This document shows positions 8,082 to 16,905 of a stretch of 64,000 nucleotides of DNA, piece after piece (position 1 is the first letter of the stretch; every line of letters starts with the position of its first letter). The stretch covers positions 4,648,001 through 4,712,000 of the forward strand of contig NZ_CP076135.1 in assembly GCF_018736105.1 (NCBI RefSeq), read 5' to 3'. This stretch comes from Bradyrhizobium sediminis (GTDB taxonomy: Bacteria; Pseudomonadota; Alphaproteobacteria; Rhizobiales; Xanthobacteraceae). A model generated the notes under the pieces. The model saw nothing but the letters and a program-made list of their open reading frames with translations. It made no database searches and was not told the DNA's origin. The translations under genes were made by a program, and so were the position numbers.

Positions 8082-9575
8082 TCAAAACCGGGGAAGATCG
8101 GGGAAGGCGAGTTTGCCGCCGTGAACATGCATGCGGCCGAGCTCGGCGCAGCGGTGCAGGGTCGGAAACACCTTGCCGGGATTGAGCAGCCCCTGCGCGT
8201 CAAACGCGCATTTCAGCCGCTGCTGCTGGTTGAGATCGATTTCGCTGAACATCTCCGGCATCAGGTCGCGCTTTTCGATGCCGACGCCGTGCTCGCCGGT
8301 CAAGACGCCGCCGAGTTCGACGCAGACCCGCAAGATATCCGCACCGAAGGCTTCGGCATTGTCCATCTCGCCCGGCTTGTTGGCGTCGTACAGGATCAGG
8401 GGATGCAGGTTGCCGTCGCCGGCATGAAACACATTGGCGACGCGAAGGTCGTACCTGGCGGACAGGTCGCGGATTCGCGCCAGCGCTTCCGGCAGCTTGC
8501 CGCGCGGGATGGTGCCGTCCATGCAGAGATAATCGGGCGAAATCCGGCCCACCGCCGGAAACGCCGCCTTGCGGCCGGCCCAGAACAGGTTGCGCTCCGT
8601 CTCCGATGTGGAAATCTGGCAGCTGGTCGATCCGCAGCCTTGCGCGATCGCCTCGACGCGCTTGATCAGCTCGTCGACCTCGACCCCGGGGCCGTCGAGT
8701 TCGATGATCAGGAGCGCCTCGACGTCGAGCGGATAGCCGGCGTGGACGAAGGCCTCGGCGGCGTGGATCGCCGGCTTGTCCATCATCTCCATGCCGCCCG
8801 GAATGATGCCGGCGGCGATGATGCGCGCCACGCATTCGCCGGCGGCCTCGACCTCGGCGAAGCCGACCATCAGGGCGCGCGCGGTTTCCGCCTTCTGCAG
8901 GATCCGCACCGTGACCTCGGTGATGACGCCGAGCAGGCCTTCGGACCCGGTGATGATGCCCATCAGGTCGTAGCCGCTGTTCTCGGCGGACTTGCCGCCG
9001 ACCTTGATGATCTCGCCCGTGATCAGCACGATTTCGCAGCCCAGCACGTTGTTGGTGGTCATGCCGTATTTCAGGCAGTGCACGCCGCCGGAATTCTCCG
9101 CGACATTGCCGCCGATCGAGCAGGCGATCTGCGACGACGGGTCGGGCGCATAGTAAAAACCGGCATGGGCGACCGCCTGGCTGATGGCGAGATTGGTCAC
9201 GCCCGGCTCGGTCACGACCACGCGGTTGTCGAAATCGATCTCGCGAATGCGCTTGAATTTGCCGAGACCCAGCAGCACGCCATCTTCCAGCGGCAGCGCG
9301 CCGCCGGACAGCGAGGTGCCGGAACCGCGCGGCACCACCTTGATGCCCTGCTCGAAGCAGTATCTCAGGACCTTCGAGACCTGCTCGGTGGTGTCGGGCA
9401 GCACCACGACCATCGGCGGCTGACGATAGGCCATCAGGCCGTCGGACTCGTAAGGCGCCATTTCGGCCGGACTGTCGATCACGCCCTCGCCCGGCACGAT
9501 CGCGCGCAGTGCCGCCACGATCTCGTCGCGGCGCGCCAGCACCGCCTGGTCGGATGCGGGCATCATGATGGTCAT
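8082..9575 (-). CDS. glcD: Glycolate oxidase FAD-linked subunit GlcD
   Basis: The 497-residue catalytic subunit oxidises glycolate (or D-lactate) to glyoxylate. The FAD site is shown by PRGSGTSLSGGALP and DPSSQIACSIGGNVAENSGG; the C-terminal FAD-oxidase domain ends with the family motif GEHGVGIEKR. The length fits E. coli GlcD. It is the first gene of glcD-glcE-glcF; the operon promoter must lie right of 9575. No glc regulator is adjacent. Confidence 0.96.
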   Translation of the reverse strand: MTIMMPASDQAVLARRDEIVAALRAIVPGEGVIDSPAEMAPYESDGLMAYRQPPMVVVLPDTTEQVSKVLRYCFEQGIKVVPRGSGTSLSGGALPLEDGVLLGLGKFKRIREIDFDNRVVVTEPGVTNLAISQAVAHAGFYYAPDPSSQIACSIGGNVAENSGGVHCLKYGMTTNNVLGCEIVLITGEIIKVGGKSAENSGYDLMGIITGSEGLLGVITEVTVRILQKAETARALMVGFAEVEAAGECVARIIAAGIIPGGMEMMDKPAIHAAEAFVHAGYPLDVEALLIIELDGPGVEVDELIKRVEAIAQGCGSTSCQISTSETERNLFWAGRKAAFPAVGRISPDYLCMDGTIPRGKLPEALARIRDLSARYDLRVANVFHAGDGNLHPLILYDANKPGEMDNAEAFGADILRVCVELGGVLTGEHGVGIEKRDLMPEMFSEIDLNQQQRLKCAFDAQGLLNPGKVFPTLHRCAELGRMHVHGGKLAFPDLPRF

Positions 9576-10030
9576 CGGTTACGTCTCCCGTGCCCGCCCC
9601 GGACACCAGCGCCTTTGCGCCCGTCGATTTATCACGGAAAATCAAGCACGTCTGGATCGCTTTGGGTAGACCGCCAAAGAATGAGAAGGGATGAGCGGGC
9701 AACCAATATCTGGCATCACGTCGCCCCGCGGACCAGCGCGTGGGCGCTGATCCCGACAGCAGACGCTGCAGGCTTGCCGATGCAGAAGCCGGCGCCGATC
9801 CGCCGCGGGAATCCGTTCGCGAGAAGCAAAAATGAGAGCTTTACTGAGAGCCATTTCTTCCCTAACCGCGACGCGTTGCGGATGGTCGAACGCCATCCGC
9901 CGGCCGTCAGTTCCGCTTTGCGGAATGCGACGGCCGTAACAAGCGATATTTTGCCGCCGCCGGTGAGAATTCTCTACGAATACAATCCTTGGCGGGGCAT
10001 AATTGGCCATCTCAAAGGGAGACCAAGAAA
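9576..10030. other. Intergenic region, 455 bases, with a hairpin
   Basis: This is the divergent control region of glcDEF (leftward) and the thiolase gene (rightward). It contains the interrupted inverted repeat listed separately at 9901-9936. No coding frame with family features was seen; long frames across it are shadows of glcD. Confidence 0.45.
9901..9936. repeat. Interrupted inverted repeat upstream of thiolase
   Basis: CGGCCGTC (9901-9908) pairs perfectly with GACGGCCG (9929-9936), and inside it TTCCG (9911-9915) pairs with CGGAA (9921-9925) around a CTTTG loop. The hairpin has no T tract, so it is not a classical terminator. It lies about 95 bases before the thiolase start. Confidence 0.6.
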
Positions 10031-11203
10031 ATGCGTGAAGCGGTTATTGTTTCTTATGCGCGAACCGGGCTGGCGAAGTCCGGCCGCGGCGGGTTCAACA
10101 TCACCCCGCCGATGTCGATGGCGGCCCACGCCATCAAGCACGCCGTCGAGCGCGCCGGCGTCGACAAGGATTACGTCGAGGATTGTTATCTCGGCAACTG
10201 CGCCCATGGCGCGCCGAATATCGGCCGCCAGGCCGCGCTGCTCGCAGGCCTGCCGAAGTCGACGGGCGGCGTATCGGTGAACCGTTTCTGCTCGTCGGGA
10301 CTGCAGACCATCGCGATGGCCGCCAACTCGATCCGCTCGGACGGCTCCGAGTGCATCGTTGCCGGCGGCGTGGAGAGCATCTCGGTCCCCGGCGGCCCCT
10401 TGCCGAAGGAAGTGGTCGATCCGCAACTGCTGAAAACGGCGCCCGCCATCTTCATGGCGATGATCGATACCGCCGATATCGTCGCGGAGCGTTACAAGGT
10501 CAGCCGCGAATACCAGGACGAATACTCGCTGGAATCGCAGCGCCGCATGGCCGCCGCGCAGCAGGCCAACAAGTTCAAGGACGAAATCGTCCCGATGAAG
10601 ACCAAGATGAAGGTGGTCGACAAGGCGACCAAGGCCGAGAGCATCGTCGACTACGTCGTCGACCGCGACGAATGCAACCGCCCGGAAACCACCCTGGAAG
10701 GCCTCGCCAAGCTCGAGCCGGTGAAGGGTCCCGGCAAATACATCACCGCCGGTAACGCCAGCCAGCTGTCGGACGGCGCTGCGGCCGTGGTGCTGATGGA
10801 AGCCAAGGACGCCGAAAAGCGCGGCCTCAATCCGCTCGGCCGCTTCGTCGCCTGGACGGCGGCCGGCTGCGAGCCTGACGAAATGGGCATCGGTCCGATA
10901 TACGCGGTGCCGAAGCTGTTGAAGCGCCACGGGCTCAAGATCGACGATATCGATCTCTGGGAACTCAACGAGGCGTTCGCCAGCCAGTGCCTCTACTCCC
11001 GCGACAAGCTCGGCATCGATCCTGCGAAGTACAACGTCAACGGCGGCTCGATTGCGATCGGCCACCCCTTCGGCATGACCGGCGCGCGGTGTACGGGCCA
11101 CCTCTTGCAGGAAGGCCGCCGGCGCAAGGCCAAGTGGGGCGTCGTGACCATGTGCATCGGCGGCGGCCAGGGCGGCGCGGGCCTGTTCGAAATCTACAGC
11201 TGA
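10031..11203 (+). CDS. Acetyl-CoA C-acyltransferase (thiolase)
   Basis: This 390-residue thiolase carries out thiolytic cleavage or Claisen condensation of acyl-CoA in the cytoplasm. The acyl-accepting Cys is C87 (NRFCSSGLQ), the general-base His is H345 (GHPFGMTGAR) and the second Cys is C375 (CIGGGQGGAG); NEAFASQ is also present. Sequence alone does not separate a beta-oxidation (FadA-like) enzyme from a biosynthetic acetoacetyl-CoA thiolase. The start at 10031 follows AAGGGAGACC. A strong intrinsic terminator ends the transcript. No other beta-oxidation gene is adjacent. Confidence 0.94.
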   Translation: MREAVIVSYARTGLAKSGRGGFNITPPMSMAAHAIKHAVERAGVDKDYVEDCYLGNCAHGAPNIGRQAALLAGLPKSTGGVSVNRFCSSGLQTIAMAANSIRSDGSECIVAGGVESISVPGGPLPKEVVDPQLLKTAPAIFMAMIDTADIVAERYKVSREYQDEYSLESQRRMAAAQQANKFKDEIVPMKTKMKVVDKATKAESIVDYVVDRDECNRPETTLEGLAKLEPVKGPGKYITAGNASQLSDGAAAVVLMEAKDAEKRGLNPLGRFVAWTAAGCEPDEMGIGPIYAVPKLLKRHGLKIDDIDLWELNEAFASQCLYSRDKLGIDPAKYNVNGGSIAIGHPFGMTGARCTGHLLQEGRRRKAKWGVVTMCIGGGQGGAGLFEIYS

Positions 11204-11244
11204 GCTTCGGCTTCGTTCGGCGGAAGCCGGCGTCAAGACACCAG

Positions 11245-11277
11245 CAGCGCGGCGGGCAACCGTCGCGCTGTTTTTTT
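11245..11277 (+). terminator. Rho-independent terminator of the thiolase gene
   Basis: A 10-bp stem CAGCGCGGCG/CGTCGCGCTG (one G-T pair) with a 6-base loop is followed by seven T residues, 42 bases after the thiolase stop. Confidence 0.92.
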
Positions 11278-11357
11278 GAATGGAGCCGGTTGAGACCGCG
11301 CCCCGGGTGGACACCGGTTCGCCAAGACGTTCTGATTTAATCAGAAGCGAAAAGCCT

Positions 11358-12347
11358 CTAGTCGGCCGTGGCCGCCTTCTTGTGCGCGATCCTGCCGATC
11401 ATGGCGCCGATCTCGGCGATCACCAGTTCAGGCGCGGCCTGCTGCACCATATGGCCGACGTCCGGCAGCACGATCAGTCTCGCATCCGGCACGGTGGCGG
11501 CGAACGGGCGGGAATGGATATTCGGCGACACCGTCTTGTCGACGTCGCCGGTGATCACGACGACCGGCGCCCTGATCTCGGCGTAGCGCGGCGCCTGTTC
11601 CCTGACCGCTTGCTTCAGCGTCACCAGATCGCGGGCATTGGCGAGGAATTCGCGCGGCCGCAGCAGCAGCGGCGTCGCGGTATTGCGCACGAAATTGTCC
11701 GGCAGGGTTTGCGGCAGGAACACGCCGCGGGCGCCGGGTTCGGCCAGGAAATAGCCGAGCGGCAGCGTGATGGTGTGGGCGAGCAACGGGCCGAGCACCG
11801 GAGTGTTGACGGCCTTGTTGTACCAGCCGACGCCGCCGGGCCACGGATAGGCCACCGGCGCCAGCATCACCAGGCCGGCGACACGGGCGGGATAGTCGAG
11901 CGCCATCCGCGCGCCAAGCGCGCCGCTCCAGGAATGAACCACGAAGATCGCCCTGTTGATGCCGAGCTTGTCGAGCGCGTCCTCGATCATTCTGCCCTGC
12001 ACCGCCGGCGTCGAATCGTCCTGATCCGCGCGCGTGCTCCAGCCATGGCCGGGCCGGTCGATCAGAATCACCCGATGATGTTCGGCGAGTCTGTCGCCCA
12101 GCGGTTGCCGCATGATTTCCAGATTGGAGCTGGCGCCATGGAGCATCACGACCGGAGGACCGGCGGCATCGCGCGGCCCGATATCGACGACGTTGAGGAC
12201 CGCGCCCTCAACCTCGACCATCCGCCCCTGCGCGGGATGGGCGCGTTGCAGCGCCACCACCCCGACCTGCGTGATCAGCGCCAGGATCGCCAGCGCCGCC
12301 ACGACGACCATGAATATCATTTGCAATGTCCGGACGATCTTGGGCAC
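11358..12347 (-). CDS. Membrane-anchored alpha/beta-fold hydrolase
   Basis: The 329-residue protein has a hydrophobic N-terminal segment (about residues 8-33) that is probably a membrane anchor. A complete alpha/beta hydrolase domain follows: oxyanion-hole region HGASSN, RPGHGWS loop, nucleophile elbow with Ser in VHSWSGA (His replaces the first Gly of GxSxG), an Asp near VITGDVDKTV and the catalytic His in LPDVGHMVQ. The natural substrate cannot be inferred. It converges on the thiolase gene and is transcribed alone. Confidence 0.86.
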   Translation of the reverse strand: MPKIVRTLQMIFMVVVAALAILALITQVGVVALQRAHPAQGRMVEVEGAVLNVVDIGPRDAAGPPVVMLHGASSNLEIMRQPLGDRLAEHHRVILIDRPGHGWSTRADQDDSTPAVQGRMIEDALDKLGINRAIFVVHSWSGALGARMALDYPARVAGLVMLAPVAYPWPGGVGWYNKAVNTPVLGPLLAHTITLPLGYFLAEPGARGVFLPQTLPDNFVRNTATPLLLRPREFLANARDLVTLKQAVREQAPRYAEIRAPVVVITGDVDKTVSPNIHSRPFAATVPDARLIVLPDVGHMVQQAAPELVIAEIGAMIGRIAHKKAATAD

Positions 12348-12587
12348 GAACCAGTTACGGCGTCATGGCGGGGATGGTTTCGCGGCAGGCAGCGAAGGTT
12401 TTCCCGCCGCACGCCATGCGCCTTCATATAGCCGTCATCGGCAACTTTATATCATCGTCATCCGCACTTTTGCCATGTGACGGGCGAGCACCGTCGAGGC
12501 TCAGGTGGCCGGGCTATCCACACAATCCACAGGGGAACGCAGGGCGCGTCACCGGGGTAGTGTCTTGGTCTCATTGGGGGATTTTCG

Positions 12588-12767
12588 ATGACCAAACCGA
12601 ATGATATCGCCATCGACGAAATCGTGGCCCGCTGCGGCGGCGACATGCGCGGGGCCTTGAGAGCCCTGCTGCTGGTCAACGAGCATTTGGAAGCGGAGGT
12701 TCAGCAGCTGCATGCCATTATCGCCCAGGCTGGTCCCCTGGAGCGCGGCAACAGCGCCCTGCACTAA
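12588..12767 (+). CDS. Small conserved-looking protein, 59 residues
   Basis: The frame runs from an ATG at 12588 after GGGGGATTTTCG to a TAA at 12765. The product is a 59-residue, mostly helical, acidic protein with a heptad-like stretch (ALLLVNEHLEAEVQQLH) that could form a short coiled coil. It is too short for common ORF cut-offs but has good codon use, a plausible ribosome site and its own intergenic space. I do not know its function, although it resembles small hypothetical proteins of bradyrhizobia. Confidence 0.6.
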   Translation: MTKPNDIAIDEIVARCGGDMRGALRALLLVNEHLEAEVQQLHAIIAQAGPLERGNSALH

Positions 12768-12873
12768 CCCTTCTTGTCCCAAGGCAGGCGCGCAGCAACG
12801 GAAAACGTAGCTGCTGACGATGGATTGTCTGCGGCCGTAGTTATCCGGCGCGATCGGAACGATAGAAAATCGA

Positions 12874-13530
12874 TCAGATATCGCGGCCTTCGACCTTCTC
12901 GCTCAGGGTCTTGACCAGTTCCGGCACCTTCTCGAGATGCGGGTTGATCGCGAGCGCCTTGCGGAAGGCGTCGAGCGCGCGCCTTTCGTCGCCGATGTCC
13001 TGCATGATCATGCCGAGCCCGGCCAGCGCGCCGAAATGGCGGGGCTCGCGGACCAGGACCTGCTCGATATCCTGCAGCGAATGGGCGTAATCGTTCTTGA
13101 GATAGTACAGCGTCGCACGCCGGTTCCATCCCTCGACGTAATCCGGGCGCAGCTTGACCACGGAGTCGAGCAGCTTCAGCGCGACGTCGGTCTGCTGGGC
13201 ATCCATCGCGGCCTTGGCGCGCATCATCAGGAGCGCCGCCGTATCGCTCGGGGTCTGCATCCACAGCGCCCAGATCCGCGCCTCGACGTGCTTGGCGCTG
13301 GCCTCGTCGGGCGCCGCCTTCAGCGCGCCGAACAGGAAGTCCAGCCCTCGCGTCTTGTCGGCGCCGACCTTCGGCAGCTTGCTCGGCGCCTCCGGCAATT
13401 TCTTCTGGTTCTTCGGCGGGGCGACCCTTGGGTCCTGCGCCGACGCAGGCGCCGACACCGCGGCAAACGTCGCGGCGAGGAGAATGGCGAGCTGGCGGCG
13501 CGCGCGCGGGAATCTCGTTGCCATCGTCAA
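12874..13530 (-). CDS. Periplasmic TPR protein
   Basis: The 218-residue protein has a signal peptide (about residues 1-31, ending SAPASAQ). A Lys/Pro-rich linker is followed by about three TPR units: residues around 100-130 (ALKLLDSVVKLRPDYVEGWNRR), 135-165 (LEQVL-like) and 170-205 (ALDAFRKALAINPHLE). It is presumably a protein-interaction scaffold at the envelope. Two starts, 13530 and 13524, are possible. Transcribed alone. Confidence 0.85.
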   Translation of the reverse strand: MTMATRFPRARRQLAILLAATFAAVSAPASAQDPRVAPPKNQKKLPEAPSKLPKVGADKTRGLDFLFGALKAAPDEASAKHVEARIWALWMQTPSDTAALLMMRAKAAMDAQQTDVALKLLDSVVKLRPDYVEGWNRRATLYYLKNDYAHSLQDIEQVLVREPRHFGALAGLGMIMQDIGDERRALDAFRKALAINPHLEKVPELVKTLSEKVEGRDI

Positions 13531-13643
13531 AGTCTAGACGCAGCAAAACGCGCTTGCAAAGCAGCAAGACGTCAAAGGCTCGTGATGGCCTGAACTATTC
13601 GCGAGGGCCGGAAAGCTGGAATCAGGCTCGCTTCAGCCCGGAA

Positions 13644-13769
13644 TCAACCCTGGCGCGCCTTGAAACGGCGCTGAACCTTGTTGATCACGTAAACCCGGCC
13701 CTTGCGGCGGACCAGACGGTTGTTGCGGTGGCGGCCACGCAGCGATTTCAGCGAGTTACGGACCTTCAT
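13644..13769 (-). CDS. rpmJ: 50S ribosomal protein L36
   Basis: The 41-residue product [20 protein letters not shown]... is unmistakably L36, a 23S rRNA-binding protein of the large subunit. It is the zinc-free form: the four Cys/His ligands of the shorter zinc-ribbon version are absent, as usual in alphaproteobacteria. The gene is far from the main ribosomal operons, also usual for this form. The longer upstream frame (to 13988) is not L36 sequence; the ATG at 13769 is the start. Confidence 0.96.
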   Translation of the reverse strand: MKVRNSLKSLRGRHRNNRLVRRKGRVYVINKVQRRFKARQG

Positions 13770-14085
13770 GGGACAATCCTGATGCTTTGAAAGGCCGTGT
13801 TTCGACAGGCCGAAAGTGGCAAAATGAGATTTATCCCGCCAGCGGCCATACCGCCCGGGACGGCCGGTTTCTAAGCCATGCCAGGGCCGAATGTCAATCC
13901 GGCAAGCTCCCTGCGGCCTCGATCCGGGTCGCCGCTGCGGCGGGAACCCGCCCGCTGCAGGGACCGAAAAATAAACAAATTGAGTCAAAGGTTTGCACCC
14001 GATACCAAGAAGCGCCGTAGCTTGCGGATCAGGTGATTCGGCGGGCTGCGTCGCGCGCAGATATCAAGGGGATTCCGACCTCGGC
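13770..14085. other. Intergenic region, divergent promoters of rpmJ and desaturase
   Basis: This 316-base stretch separates two divergent genes and must carry both promoters. The part at 13965-14000 is AT-rich. No gene, terminator or recognised operator was seen. Confidence 0.4.
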
Positions 14086-15132
14086 ATGACCTCAGCTTCC
14101 AGGCCAACGACCAAGACCGCGGTGCTGGCCGCCGCGGCCGATATCTCTCCGGTTGCCGCCGGTCCTGTTGCTGCGAGGCCGCGGCTGGCGCTGCCCGCGG
14201 GCGTCCTGCCGTTTCAGCTCAACTGGCCCTACATCATCGTGATATCAGCCTATCACGGTGCCGCGCTCTTGGCCTTCATGCCCGGCTATTTCAGCTGGAG
14301 CGGCTTCCTTGTCGCGATCCTCGGCACTCATCTGTGCGGCCTGTTCGGCATCAACCTCTGCTATCACCGGCTTCTCACCCACCGCGGCCTGAAGTGCCCG
14401 AAGTGGCTGGAGCATTCCATGGTGGTGGTGGCGATGTCGTGCCTGCAGGAAACGCCGGCGCGCTGGGTGGCGATCCACCGCCGGCATCATCAGTTCTCCG
14501 ACGAGCAGCCCGACCCGCATAGCCCGCTCGCCGGTTTCTTCTGGGCCCATATCGGGTGGATCCTGGTCCACCAGCCGGAACTGGCGCGGCTTGGAATCTA
14601 CGAACGCTACGCCAAGGACATTCTGCGCGATCGCTTCTACGTCGCGCTCGAACGCCATGGCTGGCTGGTCTGGATCAATCTCATCCAGATGCCGCTGTTC
14701 TTCGGCGCCGGATTTGCCGCAGCATGGCTGTCAGGCGAGACCACGGCGGCGGCAATGCAGACCGGGCTCAGCATCATGATGTTCGGCGTCTTCGTCCGCA
14801 CCGTGCTGGTCTGGCACATCACATGGGCGGTCAATTCGGTGACCCATTTGTGGGGCTACCGGAGCTACGAGACCGACGAGGACAGCCGCAACAACATCGT
14901 TGTCGGCCTGATCTCCAATGGCGAAGGCTGGCACAACAACCACCATGCCGACCCGCGCTCGGCTCGCCATGGGCTGCGCTGGTGGGAAATGGACAATACC
15001 TGGCTCACCATCCGCTTCCTGGCGTGGATTGGCCTTGCCACCGAAGTCGTGGCGCCCAGTGCCCACCTCGCCGGACGGCGCACCGGCGCCAGACTGATCA
15101 CACGCGGATCGAACGGCGTGCCGGCCGAGTAG
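14086..15132 (+). CDS. Acyl-CoA/fatty acid desaturase
   Basis: The 348-residue integral membrane di-iron desaturase introduces a double bond (probably delta-9) into acyl chains. The three histidine boxes are present: H94-x4-H99 (HRLLTH), H131-x2-H134-H135 (HRRHH) and HNNHH near residue 285. Four hydrophobic helices surround them (about 48-66, 72-93, 195-215, 225-250). I start at the ATG at 14086 because upstream in-frame codons (from 13993) give a poor, non-homologous leader. No redox partner gene is adjacent. Confidence 0.92.
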   Translation: MTSASRPTTKTAVLAAAADISPVAAGPVAARPRLALPAGVLPFQLNWPYIIVISAYHGAALLAFMPGYFSWSGFLVAILGTHLCGLFGINLCYHRLLTHRGLKCPKWLEHSMVVVAMSCLQETPARWVAIHRRHHQFSDEQPDPHSPLAGFFWAHIGWILVHQPELARLGIYERYAKDILRDRFYVALERHGWLVWINLIQMPLFFGAGFAAAWLSGETTAAAMQTGLSIMMFGVFVRTVLVWHITWAVNSVTHLWGYRSYETDEDSRNNIVVGLISNGEGWHNNHHADPRSARHGLRWWEMDNTWLTIRFLAWIGLATEVVAPSAHLAGRRTGARLITRGSNGVPAE

Positions 15133-15289
15133 AGGCCCGGCCGCATGGCCGCGTCGGCTCCCAATCAAAATATCGAAAACAACCCCATGCAAAGTAACAA
15201 GGGGTCGCCGGCATGGATGCCTTGCCCGCAAAAACATTTGACGTGTCGGGCAAATCACCGGCACAATTTTAATATTGCGCATAAATTCG

Positions 15290-16492
15290 TCACTTGACTC
15301 CGACCAGCGCCAACTCGTCCGCCACACTTGGCTTGATGGCTTTCGCCGCCGCGACGTCGGCCTCGCTCCCTGCGAGGTCTCCCTTCCGCCGTTTGGCTAT
15401 ACCGCGTCCATAGAGCGAAATTGCCAATTTCGGATCGACGCGAAGTGCGGCCTCGTAGTCGGCAATGGCGTCGTCGAGCAACCCCATTTTAAGATAGGTG
15501 AAGCCGCGGCTATCGAGAATGCGGGCATCGTTAGGTCGTATCCGCAGCGCTTCGTTGCAATCCCCCAGGGCCCTGTCAAAAGCGCCGGCGATCGCCTGCA
15601 CGTGGCAGCGGTCGTTCAATCTGTGAGCATCTTTGGGATTGAGTTCGAGCGCCCGGGTAAAATCCTGGATGGCACGGTCGTAGTCGTGCTTTCTGCGATA
15701 GACAGTTCCCCGCAAGAGGAAATTGTCGGGAGCCGACGGGCTCGGGTTTAGTTCGATCGCCCGAGCATAGTCCACCATGGCGCGGTCCTGCTCGCCATTG
15801 AGATCGTAGGCAATGCCCCGATAAACGAAGCCAAGGGGGCAAAGGGGATCGAGTTTGATGGCCTGACCAATGTCCTCAACGGCTCGCCCGTATTCGCGCT
15901 TGCTAATGTAGGCCGAGCCACGGATCGCGTAGGCAGCAGCGTTGCCTGGCAGGAGCTTGATTGCCTCGTCGAGGTTCTCAATGGCTCGGTCATATTCGCT
16001 CATCCGGGCATAAGCCTGTCCTCGGCCGAAGAAGGCAACGGAGGAATTAGGATTAAGCGCTATTGCCTTATCGAAGTCCTCGACAGCCCGGCTAGGCTCG
16101 TCGTTCCTCGTCCGGGCCATGCCTCGCTCGATGTAAAAGAGAGGGTTTATCGGGTTGACGTTGATCGCATGGTCGAATTGCTCGAATGCTTGCTCGTAAT
16201 TCCCCGCATGCATGTGAAGAACAGCGGCTCTGGCGAACTGGCTACCTTTCCTCATGTCGTATTGAATTTTCGGATCTTTCGCGAAAGCTGCAAGCCCGGC
16301 GGTCGGACGACAAGCCGAGACCACCACCTGAGGTAACTTTGGTTCCTCTGCGCGGGCAAAGCTCCCGATTTCACCCAGGATCATCAGAGACTGCGCCGAC
16401 AGAGCAAATGCCAACCCTGTTCGCCGAAGCCGGAAATGTGTTCTGAAGGCGCAAGCGATGCGAACGCTATAGCTCTGTTGCCACGAACTCAC
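15290..16492 (-). CDS. Secreted TPR-repeat protein
   Basis: The 400-residue protein has an N-terminal hydrophobic segment (about residues 26-48) that may be a signal peptide or anchor. About eight consecutive TPR units fill residues 85-385, each with the pattern of YDRAIENLDEAIKLLP. It is presumably a scaffold. GC content and codon choice are visibly lower than in the flanking core genes (many TTG, GAA, AAT and AGC codons), which suggests recent acquisition or weak expression. It borders the accessory segment that ends at 20.5 kb. Confidence 0.85.
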   Translation of the reverse strand: MSSWQQSYSVRIACAFRTHFRLRRTGLAFALSAQSLMILGEIGSFARAEEPKLPQVVVSACRPTAGLAAFAKDPKIQYDMRKGSQFARAAVLHMHAGNYEQAFEQFDHAINVNPINPLFYIERGMARTRNDEPSRAVEDFDKAIALNPNSSVAFFGRGQAYARMSEYDRAIENLDEAIKLLPGNAAAYAIRGSAYISKREYGRAVEDIGQAIKLDPLCPLGFVYRGIAYDLNGEQDRAMVDYARAIELNPSPSAPDNFLLRGTVYRRKHDYDRAIQDFTRALELNPKDAHRLNDRCHVQAIAGAFDRALGDCNEALRIRPNDARILDSRGFTYLKMGLLDDAIADYEAALRVDPKLAISLYGRGIAKRRKGDLAGSEADVAAAKAIKPSVADELALVGVK

Positions 16493-16699
16493 AGTCTGCC
16501 TCTGAATATTTCCACGCCGGATACAACGTTAGCATGCATTCTTGTACGGACGCTAGCCAACCGTCTTTGGCGGCACCGCGCATCTCCGATGTCAGCGTTA
16601 TGGAAATTCCCAAAAAAAATCAGGATGCTTGTGGTTCTTCACGGACGACGAGTTGTACCGGTTCGCCACAACGAATGATCGCCTGCGCGTTGCCGTACT

Positions 16700-16743
16700 G
16701 CGCTTCCGATGCGCGTGCCGAGATTCGAACACCGCTCACGCCG
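16700..16743. repeat. tRNA-like fragment, left copy
   Basis: The sequence GCGCTTCCGATGCGCGTGCC at 16700-16719 and the following GAGATTCGAACAC match 20289-20323 with few differences. On the minus strand it contains a T-loop-like GTTCGAATC, but the flanking bases do not form a T stem and no acceptor or anticodon arm is present. I read it as a repeat or degenerate tRNA fragment, not a gene. Confidence 0.5.
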
Positions 16744-16905
16744 CTACGCCGGCGGAAACCCCACCATCGCCTCCCCGGTCGCGACCTTCTCGCCGGTCTG
16801 GTTCTTCACCATGACGTCGATCAGGACCCAGCGCGAATTGGCGGTGACCCCCTTCGATTTCACGATTCCGGTGGGCTGGATGGTGTCGCCCGGCCTGACC
16901 GGCTT
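16744..16905 (-). pseudogene. Displaced 3' end of the MaoC gene
   Basis: About 146 bases at 16760-16905 are roughly 95% identical to the 3' end of the intact MaoC gene (20557-20703), giving the same C-terminal peptide from KPVRPGDTIQPTG to GEKVATGEAMV. The rest of the gene is absent. Homology stops abruptly at 16905, inside the TAA stop codon (16904-16906) of the adjacent hydrolase gene. The fragment then ends in FPPA and TAG instead of FPN. There is no start and it is not expected to function. It marks one end of the segment discussed in the findings. Confidence 0.85.

Noticed and set aside
7941..10280. A 779-codon plus-strand open frame across the glc operon
   Set aside because: It is antisense to glcD and part of glcE, whose family motifs are complete. 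It has no family features and arises from the high GC third positions of the real genes.
16700..16743. Possible tRNA gene (GTTCGAATC on the minus strand)
   Set aside because: No T-stem pairing, anticodon arm or acceptor stem can be formed in either copy. Treated as a repeat only.
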